Origin: an uncultured Microbacteriaceae bacterium
GTDB lineage: Bacteria > Actinomycetota > Actinomycetes > Actinomycetales > Microbacteriaceae
Direction: 5' to 3'
NCBI GenBank assembly: GCA_934661165.1
Contig: CAKUJB010000068.1
Coordinates: forward strand, 1 to 7,352
DNA length: 7,352 nucleotides
The notes under the pieces are model-generated. The model ran no database searches. It saw only the letters and a list, made by a program, of their open reading frames with translations, and was not told the origin of the DNA. Of the stretch, positions 1-6,472 are shown piece after piece. The position numbers and the translations under genes are program-made. The number at the start of each line of letters is the position of its first letter. Within the stretch, counting starts at the first letter, position 1.

Positions 1-755
1 GTCCCTTCCTTGCGGACGCCTGCCGCGGCGCGCACGACCCGCGCTTCCTCATCGACCCCGACCCGGCACTCGTCGCCGACCTCGTCGCCGAGGCCGAGGC
101 GGCCGGCGTGCCCGGGGCGATCAAGCACCTGACGTTCGCCCCCGAGCGACCCGGAGCGCACGAGCTCGTCCGCGAGCTGCTCGCCCACGGCATCCGTCCC
201 GCCGTCGGGCACACCGCCGCCTCCCCGGACGTCGTCGCGCGCGTCATCGCCGACATCGCCGAGCGCTCCGGGCGCCCGGCGCTCGTCACGCACCTCTTCA
301 ACGGGATGCCCGCGTTCCACCACCGCGCCGGAGGTCCGGCGGCGGCCGCACTCGCCGCGGCGGCGCGCGGGGAGGCGGTCGTCGAGCTCATCGGCGACGG
401 CGCCCACCTCGGGTCCGAGGTCGTGCGGATGGTCTTCGACACGGTCGGCCCCGACCACGTCGCGCTCGTGTCCGACGCGATGTCGGCGACCGGGCTCGGC
501 GACGGCGATTACGTGCTCGGCGGGCTGCCGGTCCGGGTCACCGACGGGACGGCGCGCCTCGTCGAGGGCGGCTCGATCGCCGGCGGCACCTCGACGGTCG
601 CCCAGGTCGTGCGCTGGTGCGTCGACGTCGCCGGCGTCACCGAGGTCGACGCCCTCGTCGCCGCCTCGCGCACGCCGCGCCGCATCCTCGATCTCCCGGA
701 TCCCACCGCGTCGGCCGGCTCACCGGTCGGAACTGCTCCCACGACGGCTCCATAG
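1..755 (+). CDS. nagA: N-acetylglucosamine-6-phosphate deacetylase, 5'-partial, C-terminus unusually short
   Basis: This cytoplasmic metal-dependent amidohydrolase removes acetate from N-acetylglucosamine-6-phosphate, giving glucosamine-6-phosphate in amino-sugar catabolism and cell-wall recycling. The window opens inside the gene; the reading frame runs from base 3 and begins with GPFLADACRGAHDP, the family's active-site stretch (normally EGPF-L, with the metal-binding Glu just off the edge). Further family marks follow: the metal-ligand histidine in VGHTAA (base 210), the second in THLFNGMP (base 291), a substrate-contact histidine in DGAHL (base 405) and the catalytic Asp in LVSDAMSATG (base 474), then GGSIAGGTST and the ASRTPRRILDL helix. 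After that helix the protein ends in about 20 low-complexity residues rich in Pro, Ala, Thr and Gly. The usual tail of roughly 35-40 residues (G-L-PG--ADLVV-D type, completing the small beta domain) is absent in all three forward frames. Family assignment is firm; whether the enzyme still folds is uncertain. Confidence 0.93.
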   Translation, partial: PFLADACRGAHDPRFLIDPDPALVADLVAEAEAAGVPGAIKHLTFAPERPGAHELVRELLAHGIRPAVGHTAASPDVVARVIADIAERSGRPALVTHLFNGMPAFHHRAGGPAAAALAAAARGEAVVELIGDGAHLGSEVVRMVFDTVGPDHVALVSDAMSATGLGDGDYVLGGLPVRVTDGTARLVEGGSIAGGTSTVAQVVRWCVDVAGVTEVDALVAASRTPRRILDLPDPTASAGSPVGTAPTTAP

Positions 756-757
756 GC

Positions 758-777
758 TCACTTGGCCATCTAAGTGA
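758..777. terminator. Short hairpin just after the nagA stop
   Basis: TCACTT at 758-763 is perfectly complementary to AAGTGA at 772-777. A G-T and a G-C pair extend the stem inward to 8 pairs around a CCAT loop. It starts 3 bases after the nagA stop codon. There is no T-run after it, so it could be a weak terminator or a palindromic protein-binding site ahead of the next gene. The sequence alone does not decide between them. Confidence 0.35.
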
Positions 778-853
778 TGTCATGGACGGGTCGGCTCGTC
801 GGTCCGCGTCGTAGCGACACGCGTCGGCGCAGCCGGTGGCGCAGAATCGGGGG

Positions 854-1384
854 ATGACGACCTGGATCGGGCTGCTGCGGGCGGTCAATCTCGGCGGGAC
901 CCGGACCTTCTCACCGAGGGACATCGTCGCCTGCGTGAGCGCCCTCGGCGGTACGGACGTCGCGACGCACATCAACACCGGCAACGTCCGCTTCAGCACG
1001 ACGAAGCGATCACGCCCGCGCATCACGAAGATGCTCGAAGAGGGTTTCCGCGCCGATCGCGACTTCGAGGTGCCGGTCGCGCTCCTCACGCTGCAGGAGT
1101 TGCGCGCGATCGCCGCCGACATCGCCGAGCTCGGCGCGGGTCACGACGGCAACCACTACGTCTCGATCCTGCGGGACGACCCCACCCCCGAGGCGGTTGC
1201 GGCGCTCGAGGCCGCGGGCCGCGACGGGGAGCGTGCCATCGTGCGAGGCCGTGCCGTCCACCTACTCCTCGGCGAGAACTACCAGCGAGCCCGGCTCACC
1301 AACACCGCCGTCGAACGGCACGCGGGCGTCGCGACGAATCGCAACGCCCGCGTCATGACAGCGATGGCGGCCAAGTGGGGCTGA
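854..1384 (+). CDS. DUF1697 family protein
   Basis: This small protein of about 176 residues matches the DUF1697 family in its opening TTWIGLLRAVNLGG (family pattern like Y-ALLRGINVGG). It also has the following DVATHINTGNVRFS stretch (family pattern like T-IQSGNVVF) and a C-terminal LTNTAVERHAGVATNRN segment where the family usually has T-RNW-T. The family is widespread in soil bacteria; its biochemical role is not established and none is claimed here. The ATG at 854 is preferred because the conserved domain begins directly after it. An in-frame GTG at 836 would add six residues. Neither start has a well-spaced Shine-Dalgarno sequence: a GGGGG run abuts the ATG, so a leaderless transcript is possible. 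The gene lies 98 bases after nagA on the same strand and converges on the encapsulin gene with 31 bases between stops. Confidence 0.85.
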   Translation: MTTWIGLLRAVNLGGTRTFSPRDIVACVSALGGTDVATHINTGNVRFSTTKRSRPRITKMLEEGFRADRDFEVPVALLTLQELRAIAADIAELGAGHDGNHYVSILRDDPTPEAVAALEAAGRDGERAIVRGRAVHLLLGENYQRARLTNTAVERHAGVATNRNARVMTAMAAKWG

Positions 1385-1403
1385 CCCCACCGGCCGCCAT
1401 CTG

Positions 1404-1425
1404 CATCGACTCGCGTCAGTCGGTG
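1404..1425. terminator. Hairpin between convergent DUF1697 and encapsulin genes
   Basis: CATCGACT at 1404-1411 pairs with AGTCGGTG at 1418-1425 (8 pairs, one of them T-G) around a 6-base loop. The right arm lies over the last codons of the encapsulin gene on the minus strand, whose stop is at 1416-1418. Because the genes converge here, a hairpin readable on both strands could end both transcripts. No T-run is seen on either side, so this is a structural candidate only. Confidence 0.4.
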
Positions 1426-2210
1426 ATGACGACGCTCGCCTCGGCGGTGTTGAGCAGGAACGTCAGGGTCTCGGTGAGGTAGAGGTCGACCCCGTCAGCG
1501 TCGTGCGAGGAGTACCCGATCGACAGGTCCTGCCCAAGGCGCAGCTCGTAGTCGCCACCGCGCCCGGAGACGACGAGCGCCCCCTCCAGCGCGGGCGCCC
1601 AGATGATCTCGCCGTCGCCGAGGATCCGCTTGAGGTGCTCGCGCACCGGGTAACCGTGATCGGTTGTCTCCGCGACGGCCGTGTAGACCTTCGCCGACAG
1701 CAGAAGGTGGAAGGGCTCGGCGACGCCGGCGAGCCGCAGCTCCGTGAGGGCCTGAGCCAGCGCGTCGGGGTGGTCCTGCACGGACTCCGGCAGGGCGACC
1801 GGGGAGTTCGAGCTGCCCGGGGCGATCCCGGTGATGCCCGATGCGCCCTGGAAGACGGTCCGGTCCTCGGCGTTCGCGATCTTGGCGGCCGCGTCCTTGA
1901 CCGGCTGCCAGTCCGAGTCGCTCGAGCCGCGGTCGACGTCGTCGACGGCCGCGCGCGTCACCCGGAAGGGCGCGCGCAGCTCGAGGACCGGGCGGACCTC
2001 GCGGCGGTAGGCGGTGACGCCGGCCGTGGGGGAGTCGGTCGACTCGAGGTGGCCGGTGCCGACCGCGGAGAAGGCGACTCCGGCCGGGTCGGGCATGTCG
2101 ACGACGCGTCGTGCCGCCGCATTGGCGCGGAACGTGCGCCGCGCCTCGTCCTCGATCTGCTCCCAGGCCGCGTCCGAGATGGGGGCCAGGCTCCGATGCA
2201 GGTTGTTCAT
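1416..2210 (-). CDS. Family 1 encapsulin shell protein (linocin M18 / CFP29 type)
   Basis: This 264-residue HK97-fold protein should self-assemble into a protein nanocompartment; close family members from Brevibacterium and Mycobacterium form 60-subunit, roughly 24-nm shells. The start MNNLHRSLAPISDAAWEQIE (residues 1-20) is the typical N-terminal cargo-docking helix. RRVVDMPDP follows, then the extended E-loop region (about residues 49-85, with AVGTGHL and REVRPVLELRAPF), and AVDDVDRG-SDSDW (89-101). The central P-domain has AEDRTVFQG (114-122), and the axial/A-domain has LTELRLAG, DHGYPVREHL, GEIIWAPAL and DLSIGYSSH. Length equals the family norm. AGGA lies 9 bases before the ATG. The gene sits 87 bases downstream of a DyP peroxidase carrying the matching targeting peptide, the standard cargo-then-shell order. 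No cargo is fused to the shell, and nothing looks damaged. Confidence 0.97.
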   Translation of the reverse strand: MNNLHRSLAPISDAAWEQIEDEARRTFRANAAARRVVDMPDPAGVAFSAVGTGHLESTDSPTAGVTAYRREVRPVLELRAPFRVTRAAVDDVDRGSSDSDWQPVKDAAAKIANAEDRTVFQGASGITGIAPGSSNSPVALPESVQDHPDALAQALTELRLAGVAEPFHLLLSAKVYTAVAETTDHGYPVREHLKRILGDGEIIWAPALEGALVVSGRGGDYELRLGQDLSIGYSSHDADGVDLYLTETLTFLLNTAEASVVITD

Positions 2211-2297
2211 GGCGATCCGTCCTGTCTCATCGCTGTCGAAAGGTGTGCTCTCCGGTTCAGGGATTTAGGGGTGGGCCATGCGATGTGTCGCTGGTGA

Positions 2298-3323
2298 TCA
2301 CGGACTCTGGCGCAGGCTGCCGATGCGCAGCGACCCGTCGCCTCCGCCGGCCGCGGGTGCCGACGCCGCACTCGGGCCCTTCGCCGCACCCGCGCCACCC
2401 GTCGCCGGCACGGGATTGTCGAGGAAGTCGGCCGAGGGCACGAAGTAGAGCGACCCGGTCGTGGCGGTCAAGAAGTCGAGGATCCGGTCGTGGTTGCCCG
2501 GCGGCTTGCCGATGAACATGTTCCGCAGCATCTGCTCGGTGACGTCGGGCGTCTTGGCGTAGCCGATGAAATACGTGCCGAACTCGGCGTCCCCGACCGA
2601 CCCGAAGGGCAGGTTGTCGCGGACGATCTGGAGCTGGGTGCCGTCGGCGTCCTCGATCGTGTTGAGCGCGACGTGGGAGTTGCTCGGCTTGACGTCGTCG
2701 GCCATCTCGAGGTCCTGCAGTTTGCTGCGGCCGATGGCGCACTCCTGCTCCTCGACGCTGAGTGCGCCCCAGGCGTCGAGGTCGTGCAGGTACTTCTGCA
2801 CGATGACGTAACTGCCGCCGGCGTACGCCGGGTCCTCGTCGCCGATCGTCACGGCGGCCACGGCCTTGGCGCCCTCCGGGTTCTCCGTGCCGTCGACGAA
2901 GCCGAGCAGGTCGCGGTCGTCGAAGAACGTGAAGCCGTGCACCTCGTCCACGACGCTCGCGTGCCCGCGCAGCCGATCGACGATGACGTGCGTGAGCTCG
3001 AAGCACATGTCGATGCGGCTCGCCCGCAGGTGCAGGAGGAGGTCGCCGGGGGTCGAGACGGCCGTCTGGGCCGCCCCGACGATCGGCTCGAACGGGTGCA
3101 AGCCCTGCGGCCGGGGGAGGTCGTACATCCGATCCCATAGGTGCGCGCCGATCCCGACGACGCACAGGAGGTCATCGTCCGGACCCCGGAAGGACACGGA
3201 CCGGACGAGGCCCGAGACGTCGGGCAAGAAGTCCCGCACCGCCCCCTCCGCTCCGTCCCGCACGGTGAGGACGAGGAACATCCCGGTCTTGGCGGGGGCT
3301 GCCACCACCTGCTGCGTAACCAC
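2298..3323 (-). CDS. DyP-type haem peroxidase, encapsulin cargo
   Basis: This 341-residue dye-decolorising peroxidase of the bacterial B-type oxidises organic substrates (and in some relatives Mn(II)) with H2O2. The expected haem-pocket residues are all visible: Asp144 in the GFVDGTENPEG motif, the proximal ligand His217 in NSHVALN, and Arg235 with Asn237 in IVRDN. The family signatures EFGTYFIGYAKTP (247-259) and NMFIGKPPGNHDRILDF (268-284) follow. The catalytic domain ends near residue 304. A flexible Ala/Gly/Pro/Ser linker (about 305-328) then leads to DGSLRIGSLRQSP, a near-perfect copy of the encapsulin targeting peptide (consensus like DGSL-IGSLK). It should therefore be packaged inside the shell encoded just downstream. 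There is no signal peptide. The GTG start is supported by AGGAAGG 8 bases upstream (3332-3338). It could be read with the transporter gene 81 bases upstream. Confidence 0.97.
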   Translation of the reverse strand: MVTQQVVAAPAKTGMFLVLTVRDGAEGAVRDFLPDVSGLVRSVSFRGPDDDLLCVVGIGAHLWDRMYDLPRPQGLHPFEPIVGAAQTAVSTPGDLLLHLRASRIDMCFELTHVIVDRLRGHASVVDEVHGFTFFDDRDLLGFVDGTENPEGAKAVAAVTIGDEDPAYAGGSYVIVQKYLHDLDAWGALSVEEQECAIGRSKLQDLEMADDVKPSNSHVALNTIEDADGTQLQIVRDNLPFGSVGDAEFGTYFIGYAKTPDVTEQMLRNMFIGKPPGNHDRILDFLTATTGSLYFVPSADFLDNPVPATGGAGAAKGPSAASAPAAGGGDGSLRIGSLRQSP

Positions 3324-3331
3324 CTGATCAG

Positions 3332-3338
3332 CCTTCCT
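3332..3338 (-). promoter_or_regulatory. Ribosome binding site of the DyP gene
   Basis: Reads AGGAAGG on the minus strand, 8 bases before a GTG codon. It decides the GTG at 3323 as the start; no better-placed ATG exists at the head of the conserved domain. The 8-base spacer between them is itself the palindrome CTGATCAG. Confidence 0.7.
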
Positions 3339-3354
3339 GCTCGGGTCTGCACTG

Positions 3355-3374
3355 CGACGTGCACGGCACGGTCG
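3355..3374. other. Hairpin between transporter and DyP genes
   Basis: CGAC (3355-3358) and GTGC (3359-3362) pair with GCAC (3366-3369) and GTCG (3371-3374), giving 8 pairs with one bulged G at 3370 and an ACG loop. It lies in the 81-base gap between the transporter stop and the DyP ribosome binding site. It could act as a partial terminator or a processing point that separates expression of the two genes. No T-run follows, and GC-rich DNA yields such stems by chance. Confidence 0.3.
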
Positions 3375-3404
3375 TCGGTGTCGAGCCCATCATGGCCACT
3401 CGGC

Positions 3405-4982
3405 TCAGGTGAAGAGGCGCAGAGCGGTGAGCAGGGTCATGACGACGCCGTATCCGAGGAGCAGCAGCACGACCGCCCACGAGAGGAAGACGCGGCTCGC
3501 GCCGCCGTGCGCCACGGTGCCGTCGTCCCCGCCGATGGCGTCCGTGCGCGAGGGGAGGACCTGCACGTCGCCGTTCTCGTGGAAGCGCTGCGCGACGGGC
3601 CGGATGAGCAGGTTCGCCACGAGCCCGACTGCGAGCACCCCGACCATCGTGAGCAGCGCGGGCCGGTAGGCGCTCGCGTCGAGGGCGCCGGGCTTGCCCT
3701 GGGCGTCGAGGAAGCCGTTGATGATGAGCGGCCCGGCGACACCGGCCGCGGACCACGCGGTGAGGAGCCGGCCGTGGATCGCCCCGACCTGGAACGTGCC
3801 GAAGAGGTCGCGCAGGTAGGCCGGCACCGTCGCGAAGCCGCCACCGTAGAACGAGATGATGACCGCCGCGAAGAGGACGAAGAGGGCGACGGAACTCTGC
3901 CCGATCGTCGCGAGCGCGAGATAGAGCAGGATGCCCCGGCCCAGGTAGAGGACGTAGATCGGCTTGCGCCCGATCTTGTCCGACGTCGCCGACCAGCCGA
4001 AGCGGCCGCCCATGTTGAAAAGGGACAGCAGCCCGACGAAGCCGCCTGCCGCCGCGACGGTGACCGCCGAGGTCCCGTCGGCACGGCGGAAGAAGTCCTG
4101 GATCATCGGGCTGGCCTGCTCGAGGATGCCGATGCCGGCGGTGACGTTGCAGAAGAGGACGACCCACAGAAGCCAGAACTGCGGCGTCCGGATCGCGTTG
4201 GCGGCCGAGACGTGCGCGTCGGTCACCATCTCCTTCTTCTTCACCGTGCTCGGGTCGAACCCCTCGGGCTTCCAGCCCTCGTAAGGGATCCGGACGTTGG
4301 AGACGCCGATCATCATGACGACGAAATAGAGCACGCCGAGCGTGACGAAGAGCATCGTCTGGGCGTGGCCGCTCGCCAGGGACTTGGAGTCGGCGGGGCT
4401 GTACGCCGGGTCGAAGAAGGCGAGGAGCCGGCGCGACATCGGGGCCGCCACCATCGCGCCGCCGCCGAAGCCCATGATCGCCATGCCGGTCGCCAGGCCC
4501 GGGCGGTCCGGGAACCACTTGATGAGCGTCGAGACCGGCGAGATGTATCCGATCCCCAGACCCATGCCGCCGATGACGCCGTAGCCGAGGTAGACGAGCC
4601 ACAGCTGCTTCGTCGCGATGCCGGCCGCGCCGACGAGGAAGCCGAGCGACCAGCAGCATGCGGCGACGAACATCGCCTTGCGCGGGCCGTGCTTGTCGAC
4701 CCATGTGCCCATGACGGCCGCCGACAACCCGAGCATGACGATGGCGATGGAGAAGATGAGGCCGATCGACGTGAGCGAAGTGTCGAAATGCTTGACGAGG
4801 GAAGTCTTGTAGACGCTCGTCGCGTAGGCCTGGCCGATGCACAGGTGGATCGCGAGGGCCGCCGGCGGGATGAGCCAGCGGTTGTAGCCGTGCGGTGCGA
4901 TCGTGTGCCGGCGATCCAGGAAGTGCAGCGGTCCGCTGGACTTCGCCGGAGTGTGACGATCGTCGGTGCTCGCGCTGGACAT
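3405..4982 (-). CDS. OFA-family (oxalate/formate antiporter type) MFS transporter
   Basis: This 525-residue inner-membrane carrier belongs to the OFA branch of the major facilitator superfamily, whose members move small carboxylates such as oxalate and formate. Visible marks are NRWLIPPAALAIHLCIGQAYATSVY at the first membrane segment and the MFS loop motif GTWVDKHGPRKAM after segment 2. The second-half copy is SDKIGRKPIYVLY, and the OFA-like FGGGAMVAAPMSR lies in segment 5. I count 12 conventional membrane segments with a charged central loop (EGWKPEGFDPSTVKKKEM). A linker and a thirteenth hydrophobic segment at about 497-525 follow, discussed separately. The start at 4982 is chosen because AAAGGTGA lies 4 bases upstream; an in-frame extension to 5066 would add 28 Arg/Pro-rich residues and looks non-coding. 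It is divergent from a PucR-type regulator and close to an NrfD gene, which favours formate or oxalate as substrate, but the true substrate cannot be read from sequence. Confidence 0.92.
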   Translation of the reverse strand: MSSASTDDRHTPAKSSGPLHFLDRRHTIAPHGYNRWLIPPAALAIHLCIGQAYATSVYKTSLVKHFDTSLTSIGLIFSIAIVMLGLSAAVMGTWVDKHGPRKAMFVAACCWSLGFLVGAAGIATKQLWLVYLGYGVIGGMGLGIGYISPVSTLIKWFPDRPGLATGMAIMGFGGGAMVAAPMSRRLLAFFDPAYSPADSKSLASGHAQTMLFVTLGVLYFVVMMIGVSNVRIPYEGWKPEGFDPSTVKKKEMVTDAHVSAANAIRTPQFWLLWVVLFCNVTAGIGILEQASPMIQDFFRRADGTSAVTVAAAGGFVGLLSLFNMGGRFGWSATSDKIGRKPIYVLYLGRGILLYLALATIGQSSVALFVLFAAVIISFYGGGFATVPAYLRDLFGTFQVGAIHGRLLTAWSAAGVAGPLIINGFLDAQGKPGALDASAYRPALLTMVGVLAVGLVANLLIRPVAQRFHENGDVQVLPSRTDAIGGDDGTVAHGGASRVFLSWAVVLLLLGYGVVMTLLTALRLFT

Positions 4983-4986
4983 ATGG

Positions 4987-4994
4987 TCACCTTT
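4987..4994 (-). promoter_or_regulatory. Ribosome binding site of the OFA transporter
   Basis: AAAGGTGA on the minus strand, 4 bases before ATG at 4982, is strongly complementary to the 16S rRNA 3' end. It fixes the start at 4982 and argues against the longer in-frame reading that begins at 5066. Confidence 0.8.
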
Positions 4995-5128
4995 AGGCGG
5001 TGATGACGGCGGACGCCGACGATGGTGACGACGAGGCAACGTAACCGATGTCCGAAACGTCCGCACCGTGAACTACGCCTCCACGCCCCGGCGCCGGGAC
5101 ATCTTGTCCGGCTTGACCACCGCGTTTG

Positions 5129-5146
5129 TCCCGTCGCACGACGGGA
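5129..5146. promoter_or_regulatory. Candidate regulator operator, 18-bp palindrome
   Basis: TCCCGTCG (5129-5136) and its exact reverse complement CGACGGGA (5139-5146) flank a 2-base centre, CA. It is the longest near-perfect palindrome seen in the divergent region and lies between the transporter and the PucR-type regulator, the place where an autoregulating divergent regulator would bind. Its role is inferred from position and symmetry only. Confidence 0.5.
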
Positions 5147-5205
5147 TTGCGCCCGGTGCGCGCGGGGGATTGACTGAGGTGTTGGCCGCACGGGCGGGCC
5201 GTATC

Positions 5206-5214
5206 GGGAGGGAG
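5206..5214 (+). promoter_or_regulatory. Ribosome binding site of the PucR-type regulator
   Basis: GGGAGGGAG ends 5 bases before GTG at 5220. It marks the true start of the regulator in a different frame from its main body, which is the key evidence that the gene is frame-shifted rather than beginning at 5273. Confidence 0.75.
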
Positions 5215-5219
5215 TCCGC

Positions 5220-6457
5220 GTGACGTCAGAGCAGATTCGCGGACAGGACACCGTCCTGGCCCCCCTGGCCCGTTGGGCGCGCGGACGGCTCGACGAGCTC
5301 GTCCAGGTCGCCTACGAGCGCATCCTGGAGCGGATCGAGCCCTACCGCACGGCCGGGCTCGTGCCGGCCCGACGCTGCGTCGCTCGGTGCGATCGAACAT
5401 GGAGTTCCTGCTCGACGCGATCGCCGACTCCGACGCGACCGTCGACACGACCGTGCCCACCCGGACCGGGCGGGAGCGGGCGCGCCAGGGGATGCCGCTC
5501 CCGGAGGTGCTCGGCTCCTACCGGATCAGCTTCGCGGTCGTCTGGGAGGCGCTCGTCTCGCAGGCGTCCTCGCGTGACGCCCGGGACGCCGACGACGCGA
5601 CCGGTGCGACCGGTGCCCTGCTCGCGAGCGTCGGGCGGATCTGGCAGCTCACCGACCGGCACGCCGTCGCGCTCACCGAGGGCTACCGCGAGGCGACCGC
5701 ACAGATCCTGCTCACCCACCAGCAGCGCCGCTCGGCCCTCGTCGAGGCGATGCTCACCGGGGAGCCCGGCCCCGGCGCCGCGCCGTGGGAGGCTGCCCGG
5801 CTGCTCGGCTTCCCGCCCAATGCGCGGGTCGTCGTCGTCGCCGCGGAGACCCGCGGCCTCGCCGAAGAGAGCCTGCCGGGGATCGAGGCGACCCTCGCCG
5901 CCCGCGGCATCGTCTCGGGCTGGCGGCTGACGCCCGCGCTCCAGCTCGGGATCGTCGCGATCGGGGACGCCGGGGACGAGACGGCGCTGTCGATCCTGCG
6001 GGAGCGCGCGGTCGCCCGCGTCGGCGTCAGCCCGCCCTACACCGCGCTGAGTGACACGCCCCGCGCGCTGCACCTGGCACGAGTGGCCCTGGCGGGCATC
6101 CCGGCCGACGGCGGAGTCGAGGTGTCGGTGTTCAGCGCGAGCCCGCTTGCCGCGCTCGTCGCGTCCAAGCCCGACGAGAGCCGGCGCCTCGCCGAGGACG
6201 TGCTCGGGCCGGTCCTCGCGCTCGCACCGGAAGACCGGAGCGTCCTGCTCCAGACGCTGGACGCCTACCTTGACCACCAGGGGTCGGTCGCCGAGGTCGG
6301 GACCCTCCTGCACTGCCACCCGAACACGGTGCGCTACCGGCTCCGTCGGGTGCATCAGCTCACGGGGCGCTCGCTGTCGGATCCGCGCGATCTCGCCGAC
6401 CTCACGACGGCCGCCTTCGCGCTGCGCCTCGACCCGCCGGTGCCGCCGCGCGCCTGA
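5220..6457 (+). CDS. PucR-family transcriptional regulator, interrupted by an apparent one-base frameshift near 5370
   Basis: This is a DNA-binding regulator of the PucR/CdaR type. The reading that starts at GTG 5220, with a strong ribosome binding site, gives a plausible N-terminus (LARWARGRLDELVQVAYERI and on to GLVPA). After 5369 that frame turns into Arg/Ser-rich nonsense ending at 5930. The conserved body continues in the next frame from about 5372 (TLRRSVRSNMEFLLDAI) to 6457. One missing base in the CCC run at 5368-5370 explains this; restoring it gives 412 residues. The order is an N-terminal helical domain, a middle GGDEF-like region, then a C-terminal PucR helix-turn-helix at about 343-402 with LDHQGSVAEVGTLLHCHPN and TVRYRLRRVHQLTG. 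As written, an intact ORF of 394 codons starting at 5273 would keep the DNA-binding domain but carry about 33 spurious N-terminal residues. It is divergent from the transporter, so likely controls it. It may be a real pseudogene or a sequencing error. Confidence 0.85.
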
Positions 6458-6472
6458 GCGATCAGCGCGCGG
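6446..6472. terminator. Bidirectional hairpin covering both stop codons
   Basis: CCGCGCGC (6446-6453) pairs perfectly with GCGCGCGG (6465-6472). Inside, one bulged C is followed by TGA (6455-6457) pairing with TCA (6462-6464) around a GCGA tetraloop of the GNRA type. TGA is the stop of the PucR-type gene and TCA is the reverse-strand stop of the NrfD gene. The structure is nearly symmetric, so it would form in both transcripts. There is no T-run. Confidence 0.6.

Larger units (their letters stand above)
4983..5219. promoter_or_regulatory. Divergent intergenic region with several inverted repeats
   Basis: These 237 bases separate the starts of the transporter (-) and the PucR-type regulator (+) and must hold both promoters. 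Three inverted repeats cluster in it: CCCGGCGCCGGG at 5087-5098 (perfect, 12 bp), GGACA-TCT-TGTCC at 5097-5109, and the 18-bp palindrome at 5129-5146. A TTGACT at 5170-5175 resembles a -35 box for the regulator, but no convincing -10 lies at the right distance. No clear promoter for the transporter was found either. No small gene is seen. Confidence 0.6.

Noticed and set aside
1503..2297. A 264-codon plus-strand open frame opposite the encapsulin gene.
   Set aside because: It is antisense to an unmistakable encapsulin, with no family resemblance of its own.
3328..4842. A 504-codon minus-strand open frame overlapping the transporter.
   Set aside because: It is Arg/His/Pro-rich and lies in a shifted frame of the same strand; the transporter frame has clear membrane segments and motifs.
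3141..5003. A 620-codon open frame on the plus strand opposite the transporter and the DyP 5' end.
   Set aside because: Its translation is Arg/Glu/Asp/Ala-rich with no recognisable domain. It is the antisense of a well-supported MFS transporter; long shadow frames are expected at this GC content.
4983..5066. A 28-residue N-terminal extension of the transporter from an upstream start at 5066.
   Set aside because: The extension is Arg/Pro/His-rich and unlike the family; the excellent ribosome binding site at 4987-4994 supports the start at 4982.
5170..5207. TTGACT with TATCGG as a possible -35/-10 promoter for the regulator.
   Set aside because: The spacing is about 26 bases, far from the usual 16-19, and the -10 match is poor.
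5342..6355. A 337-codon minus-strand open frame opposite the PucR-type gene.
   Set aside because: It has low-complexity Arg/Gly/Asp composition and no domain; the plus strand carries a recognisable PucR helix-turn-helix.
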